Shown: positions 34,301 through 42,224, numbered from the stretch's first letter. The stretch: 64,000 nucleotides of DNA from Streptomyces lasiicapitis (GCF_014646335.1 NZ_BMNG01000013.1:248001-312000), one strand, 5' to 3'. The notes: generated by a model not told the origin, from the letters alone. A program made the numbers and translations.

Positions 34301-35406
34301 GGCGGGCGGAGTTGCTCGGGCGGGTGGGGTTTGCCGAGTGGCACAGGGGGCGGGAGGTTTCTGGGCGGATGGTGGCTCAGCGGTCTGGGGTGGGTGGGGG
34401 TGGTTCGGCGGGGTCTGCGGGTTCTGCGGGTTCTGCGGGTTCTGCGGGTTCTGCCGAGGGCGTTTCGGCGGGTTCTGCTGGGGGTGGCTCTGTGGGTTCC
34501 GGCGGGCGTGGGGGCGTGGCTTCCGCCGGGGGTGGCTCCGTGGCCTCCGCCGGGGGCGAGGGTATGGCCTCCACGGGAGGTGGCTCTGCGGCTTCCGGCA
34601 GGGGTGGAGGTACGGCTTCCGCCGGGGGTGGCTCTGCGGCTTCCGTCGAGGGCGGGGGCGTGGTTTCCGCCGGGGGTGGGGGTGGTGCTTCCGGTCGTGC
34701 GGGGGCTGCCCCGGACGCGGGGGCCTGTGCGGGCGCAGGGGGCGTGCAGGGCGCGGAGGGTTCGGGGCGCTCGGGGGGCGGTCCGGCTGACCCGACCTCA
34801 ACCCCAACCGCCCCTCCCGGCACGGAACTTGAGACGCAGACGAGTGCGACGTTGCGGTTGCGGCCCGTCGGGGCCGGGCGGGTCGAGCCGGGGCCCGCGC
34901 TCGCGCGGATGGTCGTGCTCGTGGACGACTTCGACGCATTGCTCGCGCCCGCGCTCGGGTCGCCGGGTCGGCCGGCGGCCGGGTCCGTGGTGCGTGCGCT
35001 GGAGGCGGTGGCTCGGGACGGGGAGCGGCTCGGGGTGCACCTGGTGGTGGCGGCGCGGAGTGAACGGGCCGGGGCTTCGGAGGTGGGGCGGCGGACCGGG
35101 CTGCTGGTCGCGTTGGACGCGGTGGGGTCGGGGGCGGAGGATCCGGCTCCGGGGCGGGGTGTGTTGAGGGGTGTCGACGGGCGGGTGGCCGCCTTCCAGG
35201 GCGGGCGTGTCACGGGGAGGATTCCGCGTACCGCGACGTTGCGGCCGACGGTGGTGCCGCTGGAGTGGGAGCGGATGGGGGATCCGCCGGCGCGGAGGCC
35301 TGTGCGGGAGCTGGGCAATGGCCCGACGGACCTCGCCCTGCTGGCCAGCGCACTGGACCGGGCGGCGCGCTCTGTCTCCGCCGACCGGGTGCCGTCCCTG
35401 CTGTGA
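31324..35406 (+). CDS. FHA-domain / FtsK-SpoIIIE (EccC-like) ATPase with large low-complexity inserts
   Basis: A 1360-residue protein. Residues about 118-180 are a canonical FHA domain (IRVGRSASADVPL, VSRLHC, LGSTNGT), which binds phosphothreonine. Residues 200-480 are Gly/Ala/Pro-rich. Residues 510-880 resemble the degenerate first half of FtsK/EccC ATPases. A P-loop (VEGPSGSGRTEL) lies near residue 895 and a Walker-B-like strand (MVVLVDDFDALL) near 1196. Between them, residues about 1019-1165 are Gly/Ser/Ala repeats, including four 16-residue units. The start at 31324 (MQIRLTV) fits FHA-FtsK homologues. Membrane helices are not evident, so it is unlikely to be a classical FtsK translocase. 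Likely regulated by the adjacent kinases. Confidence 0.75.
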   Translation: MQIRLTVLGPRGGQTEPGGRPAAACDVLVTAPAGTALAAVASGLAASVAAGDGPTVLYAQSDRLDLQRCTLGEPPLVDGAVLSVGTPAEPGPELADAATRLHVVAGPDAGGVHLLHGGQIRVGRSASADVPLDDPDVSRLHCAVTLDPDGRVTVTDLGSTNGTTVDGRTVSARPVRLASGSLLRIGESVLRLTTGAGAEVAPLPSAPDGEGHVRVRVAGASAGAEAGVRVGDVPGPRVGGSGAAERSGGFGGPGAPDGAGTPGGGGGLDTSGAPAAPGQGFQQALGSATQHSYGSADWGSAGGSGVGPDGSGRSGGQGDQGGQGGQGGSAASAGPGGVPQASAAAAVPGAPDAPVGPAAPAAPGASGATPAVRASQAPQESYSPYAAQAPQDSQAQHAPQASHASQAQHAPRDPQDPHAPHSPEAPVVPAQGGVPEQERHRVGTPPRGTAVPRGVRKRGGLSAWARRLAGGRSEETEREHAAYDETYDGPRDVEAYETYEGGRPGAPGEGAGDAGARVPEAWPDAAALLLTALGPGTRLWERDPGHPEALAVRLGTVDRAAPDASGLLPAVPVTVSLREAGSLGLAGPRERLAGLARSVLAQLAALHSPAALEIVLISTDRTRTPRERADEWSWLGWLPHVRPGHGQDCRLLLAYDRDQAAARAGELLRRLDEPESGEQGFSVGQLDGSAEGVATDGPRTVVVVDGDPGSAGLREAAMRLAREGARAGIHVVCLAETAAASPSSPVTDTYEAACEVSPAFRACGAAALLSGDVATALRVLRTADGRPAGHGTVAVVDAVSAAWAQRFARALAPLRPDAVGGGHARVAAPLPQAARLLDELGLARATPASLMARWAAAADDAQALGGRAWAVLGAGARGPVVVDLVADGPHLLVEGPSGSGRTELLRSVAASLAAAERPDRLGIVLIDGRDGGTGGGAGSGVGGGAGAVAGAGERSGDGLRACTELPHVTTHLAANDPVRMREFAQSLSAELKRRAELLGRVGFAEWHRGREVSGRMVAQRSGVGGGGSAGSAGSAGSAGSAGSAEGVSAGSAGGGSVGSGGRGGVASAGGGSVASAGGEGMASTGGGSAASGRGGGTASAGGGSAASVEGGGVVSAGGGGGASGRAGAAPDAGACAGAGGVQGAEGSGRSGGGPADPTSTPTAPPGTELETQTSATLRLRPVGAGRVEPGPALARMVVLVDDFDALLAPALGSPGRPAAGSVVRALEAVARDGERLGVHLVVAARSERAGASEVGRRTGLLVALDAVGSGAEDPAPGRGVLRGVDGRVAAFQGGRVTGRIPRTATLRPTVVPLEWERMGDPPARRPVRELGNGPTDLALLASALDRAARSVSADRVPSLL
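34483..34674 (+). repeat. Four tandem 48-bp coding repeats
   Basis: Units at 34483-34530, 34531-34578, 34579-34626 and 34627-34674, each coding a 16-residue GGS(A/V)(A/G)S...G block of the FHA/ATPase gene. They are preceded by 9-bp GGTTCTGCG-type repeats from about 34405. All keep the reading frame. Confidence 0.9.
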
Positions 35407-35770
35407 CCCCGGCCGGGGCAGCCGCCGCACGCCGCGCGAACGCCGCCCGTAACGGTCCCGTCGGCCTGGGATGCCCAGCTGCCCACAGCAGGGACGGGCA
35501 GGCCCGAAGGTGACCGCCAGCCGCGCTGCCGTACAGCGGGGACCAGGACCAGCGGGCGCCTGCAACCCACGTCACCGCCGTCCATAACCGCCCGTCGGCT
35601 TGGGCTGCCTTTAGGGTCGGGAGTCGCCCCTGGCGGCGCAGCTGCCCACAACGGGAACGGGCAGGCTTGCAGGTGACCACCAACCCGGCTGCCCAGAGCG
35701 GGGAGGGGGCCGGAGGTGACCGCCAGCACAGCTGCCCACAGCGGGGAGCAGCGCCCCCGCACCCGACAAA

Positions 35771-36051
35771 CCACCGCCGTGGCGGGCGAGCCGCGCCCCA
35801 CAGTGACGGGCGGGCGGGTGGGAGAAGCCGCCGCGCAGCGGCGCGAACGCAAGGCGCAGCCAACAGACCACCGCCCGTGGCGGGCAACCCGCACCCCACA
35901 ACCACAGGCAGGCGGGCGGGAGAAGCCCCCGCACAGCGCCGCGAACCCAAGGCGCACCCGACCCCCCCCCCGCGGCGGGCAAGTCGCGTGCCACGGTCAC
36001 GGGCGGGCGGGTGGGACACCCCGCCCGCGCAGCGGCGGGGACGCAAGGCGC
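35771..36051. repeat. Three tandem 95-98-bp imperfect repeats
   Basis: Shared landmarks GGCGGGC at 35781, 35879 and 35974, and (C/G)CAAGGCGC at 35849, 35947 and about 36043, define periods of 98 and 95 bp. Identity is high but broken by small indels. Confidence 0.8.
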
Positions 36052-36226
36052 ACAGCGGCACAGGGACACAGCGGCACAAGGGCACAGGCGCACAGCGGCA
36101 CAGGCGCACACCCGCCCAGCCGCACGGGTGCAGCCGCACACGGGCCCAAGCCCCGCGGGACACACACGTCCACCCCCGCCCAAAGGCCCCGTTCAATAGG
36201 CGCCCACGCCAGGTGACTGCACGTCA

Positions 36227-36260
36227 CAACGGCATCACGATCGCTGACTTGACGCCGTTG
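36227..36260. promoter_or_regulatory. Inverted repeat upstream of the sugar ABC operon
   Basis: CAACGGC (36227-36233) and GCCGTTG (36254-36260), 20 bp apart. It lies just upstream of a weak promoter-like pair TTGCCG (36267)-N18-TAGACA (36291). A local repressor gene is not present. Confidence 0.4.
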
Positions 36261-36336
36261 ACCATCTTGCCGCCCCTGACCGCGCGGGCGTAGACAGACC
36301 GCACGGGACCAGCCGGAAGAAGAGAACGGGGCAGTG

Positions 36337-37749
36337 ATGCGCAGCACTCTTCGTACACGCACACCGAACACACGTCGCGCTCGTCGCACGCGTGGGGCGG
36401 CCGCCAAGATAGTCGCCTCCGCCGCCGTCGGCGCCCTCGCGCTGGGGCTCACAGCGTGCGGGGGCGACGACAAGGACAAGGATGACGACAAGGCAGGCGG
36501 TGGCGGCAAGGAGAGCGCGGCCACCGTGCAACTGCCCAAGCTGAACGGCGAGAAGGTGTCCGTCGCCGCGGTGTGGGGCGGCGCCGAGCGGAAGGTGTTC
36601 CTCCAGGTCCTCGACGAGTTCGAGAAGCGGACGGGGGCGGAGGTGGCGTTCGTACCGGCTCAGGACCCCATCATCAGCTTCCTGGAGTCGAAGGTCGCGG
36701 GCGGGCAGCCGCCGGACGTCGCGATGCTGCCGCAGGTCGGCGCGATCGAGCAGGCCGTGGCCAACAAGTGGGCCAAGCCGGTCGGGGCGGAAGCGCAGAA
36801 GCAGCTCGACAAGAATTACGCCCAGGGGTGGAAGGACCTGGGGGCGGTGGACGGCAAGCAGTACGGGGTGTACTTCAAGGCGGCCAACAAGTCGCTGATC
36901 TGGTACAACACCAAGGTTTTCGAGAACGCAGGCGTCCAGGAGCCCAAGACCTGGAAGGAGTTCATGAAGACCGCGCAGACCGTGTACGACTCGGGCGTCA
37001 CGCCGGTGTCGGTGGGCGGCGCGGAGGCGTGGACCCTCACCGACTGGTTCGAGAACATCTACCTCTCGCAGGCCGGTCCCGAGAAGTACGACCAGCTCGC
37101 CCAGCACAAGATCAAGTGGACGGACCCGTCGGTCAAGGCGGCCCTGACGACGCTCGGGGACCTGTTCGGCAAGAAGGGGTTCATCGCGGGCGGGGCGAGC
37201 GGCGCGCTGCAGACGGAGTTCCCCGCGTCCGTGAAGCAGACGTTCACCGGCGGCGACCAGCCGAAGGCGGGCATGGTCTTCGAGGGCGACATGGTGTCGC
37301 TGGCCATCGCGGAGACCAAGGCGAAGGTGGGTACGGACGCGAAGGTGTTCCCGTTCCCGGCCGTCGGGGCCGAGTCCCCGGCCGTCGTCGGCGGTGACGC
37401 CGCCGTCGCGCTGAAGGACAGCAAGGGCGCGCAGGCCCTGCTGACCTTCCTGGCCTCCCCCGACGCCGCCGAGATCTGGGCGAAGGCGGGCGGTTTCGTG
37501 TCGCCGAACAAGAGCCTGGACCTGAAGGCGTACCCCAACGACGTGCAGCGCGGCATCGCCGACGCCCTGATCAAGGCGGGCGACGACATCCGCTTCGACA
37601 TGTCGGACCAGGCCCCGCAGTCCTTCGGCGGCACGCCCGGCAAGGGCGAGTGGAAGGCGCTGCAGGACTTCCTGAAGAACCCGAAGAACGTCGCGGGCAC
37701 CCAGCAGACGCTGGAGGACGCGGCGGCCAAGGCGTACAAGAAGAGCTGA
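36337..37749 (+). CDS. Sugar ABC transporter substrate-binding lipoprotein
   Basis: A 470-residue extracellular binding protein of the maltose/alpha-glucoside type (SBP family 1). The lipobox LTAC follows a long, basic leader (RSTLRTRTPNTRRARRTRG), possibly Tat-compatible. The motifs VFLQVLDEFEKRTG, PDVAMLPQVGAIEQ, YGVYFKAANKSLIWYN and PKTWKEFMKTAQ are characteristic. It delivers a sugar to the two permeases encoded next, with 7 bp to the first. Start: ATG at 36337; an in-frame GTG at 36334 is equally possible. The operon resembles those for alpha-glucosides, but the sugar is not determined. Confidence 0.88.
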   Translation: MRSTLRTRTPNTRRARRTRGAAAKIVASAAVGALALGLTACGGDDKDKDDDKAGGGGKESAATVQLPKLNGEKVSVAAVWGGAERKVFLQVLDEFEKRTGAEVAFVPAQDPIISFLESKVAGGQPPDVAMLPQVGAIEQAVANKWAKPVGAEAQKQLDKNYAQGWKDLGAVDGKQYGVYFKAANKSLIWYNTKVFENAGVQEPKTWKEFMKTAQTVYDSGVTPVSVGGAEAWTLTDWFENIYLSQAGPEKYDQLAQHKIKWTDPSVKAALTTLGDLFGKKGFIAGGASGALQTEFPASVKQTFTGGDQPKAGMVFEGDMVSLAIAETKAKVGTDAKVFPFPAVGAESPAVVGGDAAVALKDSKGAQALLTFLASPDAAEIWAKAGGFVSPNKSLDLKAYPNDVQRGIADALIKAGDDIRFDMSDQAPQSFGGTPGKGEWKALQDFLKNPKNVAGTQQTLEDAAAKAYKKS

Positions 37750-37756
37750 CGGGGCG

Positions 37757-39139
37757 ATGACGACCCCTGATGCCGGGGGCACCGCGGCGGTGCCCCCGGC
37801 CCAGTCGACGCCGCACACCCCCACGTCCGGCCCGCACCGGGCCGGTCCCCGCAGGAGCGTCACCGGGACCCGCAAGACGATCGCGGCACTGTTCCTGCTG
37901 CCCGCGCTCGTCCTGCTCGGCGCGCTCGTGCTCTATCCGATCGGCTACTCGGTCGGCCGCAGCTTCTTCGACACGGCGGGCGACTTCGCCGGCTTCGACA
38001 ACTACGAGACGATGTTCTCCGATGACGGGATCCGTACCGCCATCAAGAACAACGCGATCTGGCTGGTGGCGGCCCCGGCACTGACGACCGCGCTCGGCCT
38101 GATCTTCGCGGTCCTCACCGAACGGGTGCGCTGGGGCACGGCGTTCAAGCTCATCGTCTTCATGCCGATGGTGATCTCGATGCTGGCGGCGGGCATCATC
38201 TTCCGCCTCGTGTACGAGTCGGACCCCGACCGCGGTGTCGCCAACGCGATGTGGGTGGGCGTGCACGACACGTTCGCCGAGTCGTCCGGCTTCCCGCAGG
38301 GCCACCCCGGCGCGCGTTCCCCGCTGAAGGGCGCGGGCGGCGGCGCGTTCATCACCAAGGACCCGGTCAGGGCCGGTGAGCCGGTGGCGCTGCCGCTGAC
38401 CGGTGTGCCGCCGGGCCAGATGCCCGACGACGCCGAGTCGGCGAAGCCGGCGCAGGCCGACCCGGGCAAGGTCACCGGCACGGCCTGGCAGGACTTCACG
38501 CGCGGCAAGGGCCGCGGCAAGGTGAACGCCCCCGACGCCGCCGAGTTCGGCTACCCCGGCATCAAGATCGAGGCGGTCAAGGACGGCAAGGTGGTGGCCT
38601 CGACGAAGGCCGCGTCCGACGGCACGTTCAGCCTGCCCAAGGAGGCCGACGGGGCCCAACTCCGCTATCCCGCATCGAACTTCCGCGAGCCGTACAACGG
38701 CGTGGACTGGCTCGGCCCGTCCCTGATCACGCCCGCCATCATCGGCAGCTACATCTGGATGTGGGCCGGGTTCGCGATGGTCCTGATCGCGGCGGGGCTC
38801 GCGAGCGTGCCGCGCGAGCTCCTGGAGGCGGCGCGCGTGGACGGGGCCAACGAGTGGCAGGTGTTCCGTCGTGTGACGGTGCCGCTGCTCGCGCCGGTCC
38901 TCGCGGTCGTCGTGGTCACGCTCATGATCAACGTACTGAAGATCTTCGACCTGGTCTTCGTGATCCCGCCGGGTTCCTCGAAGGACGAGGCGAACGTCCT
39001 CGCGGTGCAGCTCTACAACTCGGCCTTCGGAGACCGCGACGCGGGCGTGGCCAGCGCCATCGCGGTGCTGCTCTTCCTGCTGGTGATTCCAGTGATGCTG
39101 TTCAACATGCGCAGGATGCGGCGGGAGGGGCGGCGATGA
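37757..39139 (+). CDS. Sugar ABC permease (MalF-type) with an Ig-like extracytoplasmic insert
   Basis: A 460-residue permease. Three helices occur before residue 155 and three after 312; the EAA cytoplasmic loop reads ELLEAARVDGANEWQVFRRVTVP. Between helices 3 and 4 is an insert of about 155 residues (roughly 155-312) predicted outside the membrane. It contains PGIKIEAVKDGKVVASTKAASDGTFSLP, a carboxypeptidase-regulatory/SdrB-like beta-sandwich signature. E. coli MalF also has a periplasmic loop (P2) that touches its binding protein, so this insert may dock the lipoprotein. The stop overlaps the next start (ATGA). Confidence 0.88.
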   Translation: MTTPDAGGTAAVPPAQSTPHTPTSGPHRAGPRRSVTGTRKTIAALFLLPALVLLGALVLYPIGYSVGRSFFDTAGDFAGFDNYETMFSDDGIRTAIKNNAIWLVAAPALTTALGLIFAVLTERVRWGTAFKLIVFMPMVISMLAAGIIFRLVYESDPDRGVANAMWVGVHDTFAESSGFPQGHPGARSPLKGAGGGAFITKDPVRAGEPVALPLTGVPPGQMPDDAESAKPAQADPGKVTGTAWQDFTRGKGRGKVNAPDAAEFGYPGIKIEAVKDGKVVASTKAASDGTFSLPKEADGAQLRYPASNFREPYNGVDWLGPSLITPAIIGSYIWMWAGFAMVLIAAGLASVPRELLEAARVDGANEWQVFRRVTVPLLAPVLAVVVVTLMINVLKIFDLVFVIPPGSSKDEANVLAVQLYNSAFGDRDAGVASAIAVLLFLLVIPVMLFNMRRMRREGRR

Positions 39140-40050
39140 GCACCCAGGGTGAGACGAGCCGGAAGCCGCCCGCGCAGCGGGTCACGGTCGTGAAGGCCAA
39201 GCAGTCCCTCGGCGGCCGGATCGCCGCGATCGTCAGCGGCAGCGCGCTGCGGGTCTTCCTGGTCGTGATCGGTCTGTTCTGGCTGGTGCCGACGCTCGGC
39301 CTGATGCTCGGTTCGCTGCGTACGTCGGCGGACATGAGCGAGAGCGGCTGGTGGAAGGTCTTCAGCAAGCCCTCGCAGCTGACCTTCGAGAACTACTCCA
39401 GCCTGCTCAAGGACGAGACGATCACCGACTCGATCCTGACCAGTGTGTCGATCACCGTCCCGGCGACGCTGCTCGTCGTGGTGATCGGCTCGCTCGCGGG
39501 GTACGCGTTCGCGTGGATGGAGTTCCCGGGCCGCGACTGGTGGTTCCTGGGCGTGGTGGGACTGCTCGTGGTGCCGGTGCAGGTGGCGCTGCTGCCGGTC
39601 GCCAAGCTGTTCGGCGAGATCGGGATCTTCGAGTCGACGACGGGCGTGGTGCTCTTCCACACTGCCTTCGGCCTGCCGTTCGCGATCTTCCTCCTGCGGA
39701 ACTTCTTCGCGGAGATCCCGCGCGAACTCCTGGAGGCGGCGCGGCTCGACGGCGCCGGTGAGCTGCGGCTGTTCCTGCGCGTGGTGATGCCGCTCGGCGC
39801 GCCCGCGATCGCCTCGCTCGGCATCTTCCAGTTCCTGTGGGTCTGGAACGACATGCTGATCGCGCTGATCTTCGCCGACGCGGGCAGCCCGCCGATCACG
39901 GTGGCGCTCCAGCAGCAGGTGCGGTTCTTCGGCGACAACGTGCAGATCCTCGCGCCCGGCGCGTTCATCTCCATGGTCATCCCGTTGGCGGTGTTCTTCG
40001 CCTTCCAGCGTCAGTTCGTGTCCGGGGTCATGGCGGGCGCCGTCAAGTGA
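39136..40050 (+). CDS. Sugar ABC permease (MalG-type)
   Basis: A 304-residue permease with six helices and the EAA loop ELLEAARLDGAGELRLFLRVVMP. It completes the transmembrane pore with the preceding MalF-type protein. The start ATG at 39136 overlaps the upstream stop (ATGA), preceded by GGGAGGGG. No ATP-binding gene follows; Streptomyces sugar importers commonly share the ATPase MsiK encoded elsewhere, which is the likely partner. Confidence 0.9.
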   Translation: MSTQGETSRKPPAQRVTVVKAKQSLGGRIAAIVSGSALRVFLVVIGLFWLVPTLGLMLGSLRTSADMSESGWWKVFSKPSQLTFENYSSLLKDETITDSILTSVSITVPATLLVVVIGSLAGYAFAWMEFPGRDWWFLGVVGLLVVPVQVALLPVAKLFGEIGIFESTTGVVLFHTAFGLPFAIFLLRNFFAEIPRELLEAARLDGAGELRLFLRVVMPLGAPAIASLGIFQFLWVWNDMLIALIFADAGSPPITVALQQQVRFFGDNVQILAPGAFISMVIPLAVFFAFQRQFVSGVMAGAVK

Positions 40051-40212
40051 CGTCCGCCGCCCGGTGACAGGGGTCGGCAAGTGAAGGGCGGGTGACGTAC
40101 GAGGGTTGCGGGGGCCAAGAGGTCGGGGGCGTGTCGTGCCGCGTGTGGTGTTCGGCGGAACGCGGCCACTACGGTCGATCGCGGCGCACTGCCCCCGACT
40201 CCAGGACCTGAC

Positions 40213-41043
40213 ATGCCCGAAGCCTCCGCTTCCGTACCGACGTCCGCCCAGGAATTGGATGAACTGCCCCGCCCGACCGGCCTCTCCGATGTGAAGGGCT
40301 GGTTCCACCCCGCCGACCAGGTGCTCTTCGACTGGTTCCTCAGCCGTCAGCTCAGCCGCGAGGAGCCGGGCGACCTGCTCGAACTCGGCGCCTACCTCGG
40401 CAAGAGCGCGATCTTCATGGGCGGCTATCTGCGGCCCGGCGAGACCTTCACCGTCTGCGACCTCTTCGACTCGCCCGCGCCCGACGACGCCAACTCCAAG
40501 GAGATGAACCGGTCGTACGCGACGCTCACGCGGCGTGCCTTCGAGGCCAACTATCGCTCCTTCCACGAGCGCCTTCCGGCGATCGTGCAGGCGCCGTCCT
40601 CCGGGATCACCTCCCACGTACGTCCGGAGAGCTGCCGCTTCGTGCACATCGACGCCTCGCATTTGTTCGAGCATGTGCACGCCGACATTGCCGCGGCGCG
40701 GAGGTTGCTGACGCCGGGCGGGGTCGTTGTCCTCGACGATTTCCGTGCCGAGCACTGTCCTGGTGTTGCCGCCGCGACTTGGGGCGCCGTCGCCACTACT
40801 GGGCTCAAGCCGTTGTGCATCACCGCCACGAAGTTCTACGGGACGTGGGGGGCGTATCACGATGCTCGTGAGGCGTTGGGGGTGTTTCTCGCGGGGCGCG
40901 GGGACATGTGGCATGGGGCCGAGGAAGTTGCTGGGCATCCGATGATTCGCATCAGCGGGGCGAAGGCTGTGCAGCCGGCTCAGCCGGTGGTTCGGTCGCC
41001 CAAGGGGCGGGGGCTTGCTTCGCTCCTTGGGCGTCGGGGCTGA
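40213..41043 (+). CDS. Class I SAM-dependent methyltransferase-like protein
   Basis: A 276-residue protein. LLELGAYLGKSAIFMGGYL resembles the SAM-binding glycine loop (motif I), with FTVCDLFD as acidic motif II and RFVHIDASHLFEHVHADIAAARRLLTPGGVVVLDD as motifs post-II and III. This Rossmann-type layout is shared by TylF/macrocin-type and cephalosporin-hydroxylase-type methyltransferases. As first gene of the polysaccharide locus it may methylate a sugar residue. The last 80 codons use more T- and A-ending codons than the rest. The C-terminal tail (SPKGRGLASLLGRRG) is disordered. Start: ATG at 40213. Confidence 0.7.
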   Translation: MPEASASVPTSAQELDELPRPTGLSDVKGWFHPADQVLFDWFLSRQLSREEPGDLLELGAYLGKSAIFMGGYLRPGETFTVCDLFDSPAPDDANSKEMNRSYATLTRRAFEANYRSFHERLPAIVQAPSSGITSHVRPESCRFVHIDASHLFEHVHADIAAARRLLTPGGVVVLDDFRAEHCPGVAAATWGAVATTGLKPLCITATKFYGTWGAYHDAREALGVFLAGRGDMWHGAEEVAGHPMIRISGAKAVQPAQPVVRSPKGRGLASLLGRRG

Positions 41044-41058
41044 GTCGGCTCGCCTTTT

Positions 41059-41126
41059 ATGGGGCTGCGCCCCTTTCCCCGCTTTTCGGCCCTTCGGGCC
41101 TCGTCCTCAAACGCCGGACGGGCTGA
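41059..41126 (+). repeat. Dispersed intergenic repeat, copy B
   Basis: 68-bp element matching the copy at 27763-27829, with the same start ATGGGGCTGCGCCCCT and end CAAACGCCGGACGGGCTGA. It lies just after the methyltransferase stop codon. Confidence 0.85.
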
Positions 41127-41243
41127 AAACATCGCCGGGCGGGCCTCCGGCCCCAGCATCCAGCTCCGGCTTTCAGCTCCGCCCTGCCCGACAAGGGCGT
41201 GCCGTTTCGATGAATTTCTGGTTAATCGCGGCAAAGTGGGGCA

Positions 41244-42224
41244 ATGCACCGCTTTCCTGACCCGGCGCCCCGCGCCGTTCGCGCCGTCCGCTCTCGTCGT
41301 CTCGGTGTGCTCGTCCGCAGTACGCGGTTTCGGGTGGAGCGGGCCGTTGCCGGGCGGGGCGGGGGGCGGGGGGCCCTGCTGCCGCCGCCCGCACACCTTT
41401 CGTTGCGGGACAGTCGTACGCTCAATCTCGCGCTTGTGGCGCCCGAGCCGGGGGTGCGGGGTGCCGAGCTGGTGATCAGCCGGGGGGTCCGGCGGTTCCG
41501 GGTGCCGCTCGTCGTGGAGCGGGACTCCGATGGTGGGCCGCTGCTGACGGCCACGGTCACCCTGCGGGACGCGCCGGGTGCGGCGGACCCTCGTCTCACC
41601 GAGGGCGTCTGGCGGCTCAGCGTTGTGACGACCGGCGGCGACGGGCGCGTACGTCGGTGGGGGCTCGGGCTTGTCGGCGGGGTCGTGCCCGCGCCTGGGC
41701 CCACCGCCCCGCACGCGCCGAACCCGCGTACGGGCACCCTCATGCGGGTCGTGCGGTGTCGCAGTGGGCGGGCGGCCGTGCAGGTCACGCGGTCGCGGCC
41801 GCGGGCGGAGGTGGTGCGGTTCGTGCCGCGCGGGGACGGGATCACGGTGTACGGGAGGGTGGTCGCGGGGGCCGGGGAGCGGGGCCGGGCGGGCCGGGAA
41901 CGGCCGACGGGGCGGGCCGTGCGGCGCCGTGACGGTGTGCTCGCGCCGGTGGAACTCGCCTGGGACGGCGACGGGTTCAGCTTCGCGCTGCCGCTGGACG
42001 CCATGTCCGGCGCCGGTCCCGGACAGTGGGTGTGGGACTTCCACGTGGGCGAGCTGCCGCTGGGGCGCAGGCTCACCGACGTGGCCGATCTGCCCTCGGC
42101 CTTCCCCACGCCGTTCCGGCTCGTCGCGCTGCCCGGGGGCCGCCTGGTGCGCGCGCACCCGCACTTCACCGCGTCCGGCGCCTTCGCCGTCACCTGCCTG
42201 GACATCACGAAGGAGACCTCATGA
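41244..42224 (+). CDS. Hypothetical beta-sandwich protein of the polysaccharide locus
   Basis: A 326-residue soluble protein of unknown function. It is basic and made mostly of short strands (RTLNLALVAPEPGVRGAELVISRG, FRVPLVVERDSDGGPLLTATVTL, QWVWDFHVGELPLGRRL). Its second half (LAWDGDGFSFALPLDAM..GQWVWDFHV) resembles the C-terminal beta-sandwich in the GT2 enzyme at 52677 (WDLRLRLLFDDGTT) and in the fusion at 47419. I infer a shared accessory domain, perhaps glycan-binding. The stop codon overlaps the ATG of the next gene (ATGA), so the two are coupled. Confidence 0.6.
   Translation: MHRFPDPAPRAVRAVRSRRLGVLVRSTRFRVERAVAGRGGGRGALLPPPAHLSLRDSRTLNLALVAPEPGVRGAELVISRGVRRFRVPLVVERDSDGGPLLTATVTLRDAPGAADPRLTEGVWRLSVVTTGGDGRVRRWGLGLVGGVVPAPGPTAPHAPNPRTGTLMRVVRCRSGRAAVQVTRSRPRAEVVRFVPRGDGITVYGRVVAGAGERGRAGRERPTGRAVRRRDGVLAPVELAWDGDGFSFALPLDAMSGAGPGQWVWDFHVGELPLGRRLTDVADLPSAFPTPFRLVALPGGRLVRAHPHFTASGAFAVTCLDITKETS

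Larger units (their letters stand above)
35407..36336. other. Gene-free region with two repeat families and the sugar-operon promoter
   Basis: 930 bp with no supported gene. 35475-35760 holds degenerate 45-50-bp units built on GCTGCCCACAGCGGG...AGGTGACC. 35771-36051 holds three units of 95-98 bp. 36050-36110 holds CACAGCGGCACAGG units. Long open frames cross the region on the minus strand only because repeats lack stops; their composition is not protein-like. The last 110 bp contain a promoter and an inverted repeat. Confidence 0.7.

Noticed and set aside
34405..34674. CRISPR-like or mobile repeat
   Set aside because: The repeats are in-frame coding repeats of the FHA/ATPase gene.
35771..36051. 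CRISPR array
   Set aside because: Units are 95-98 bp, contiguous and imperfect with no unique spacers; no cas genes are near.
35210..36196. Minus-strand open frame of 328 codons over the repeat region
   Set aside because: Its sequence only reflects tandem repeats (Cys/Arg/Pro/Gly-rich), it begins with no ribosome site and overlaps the ATPase gene.
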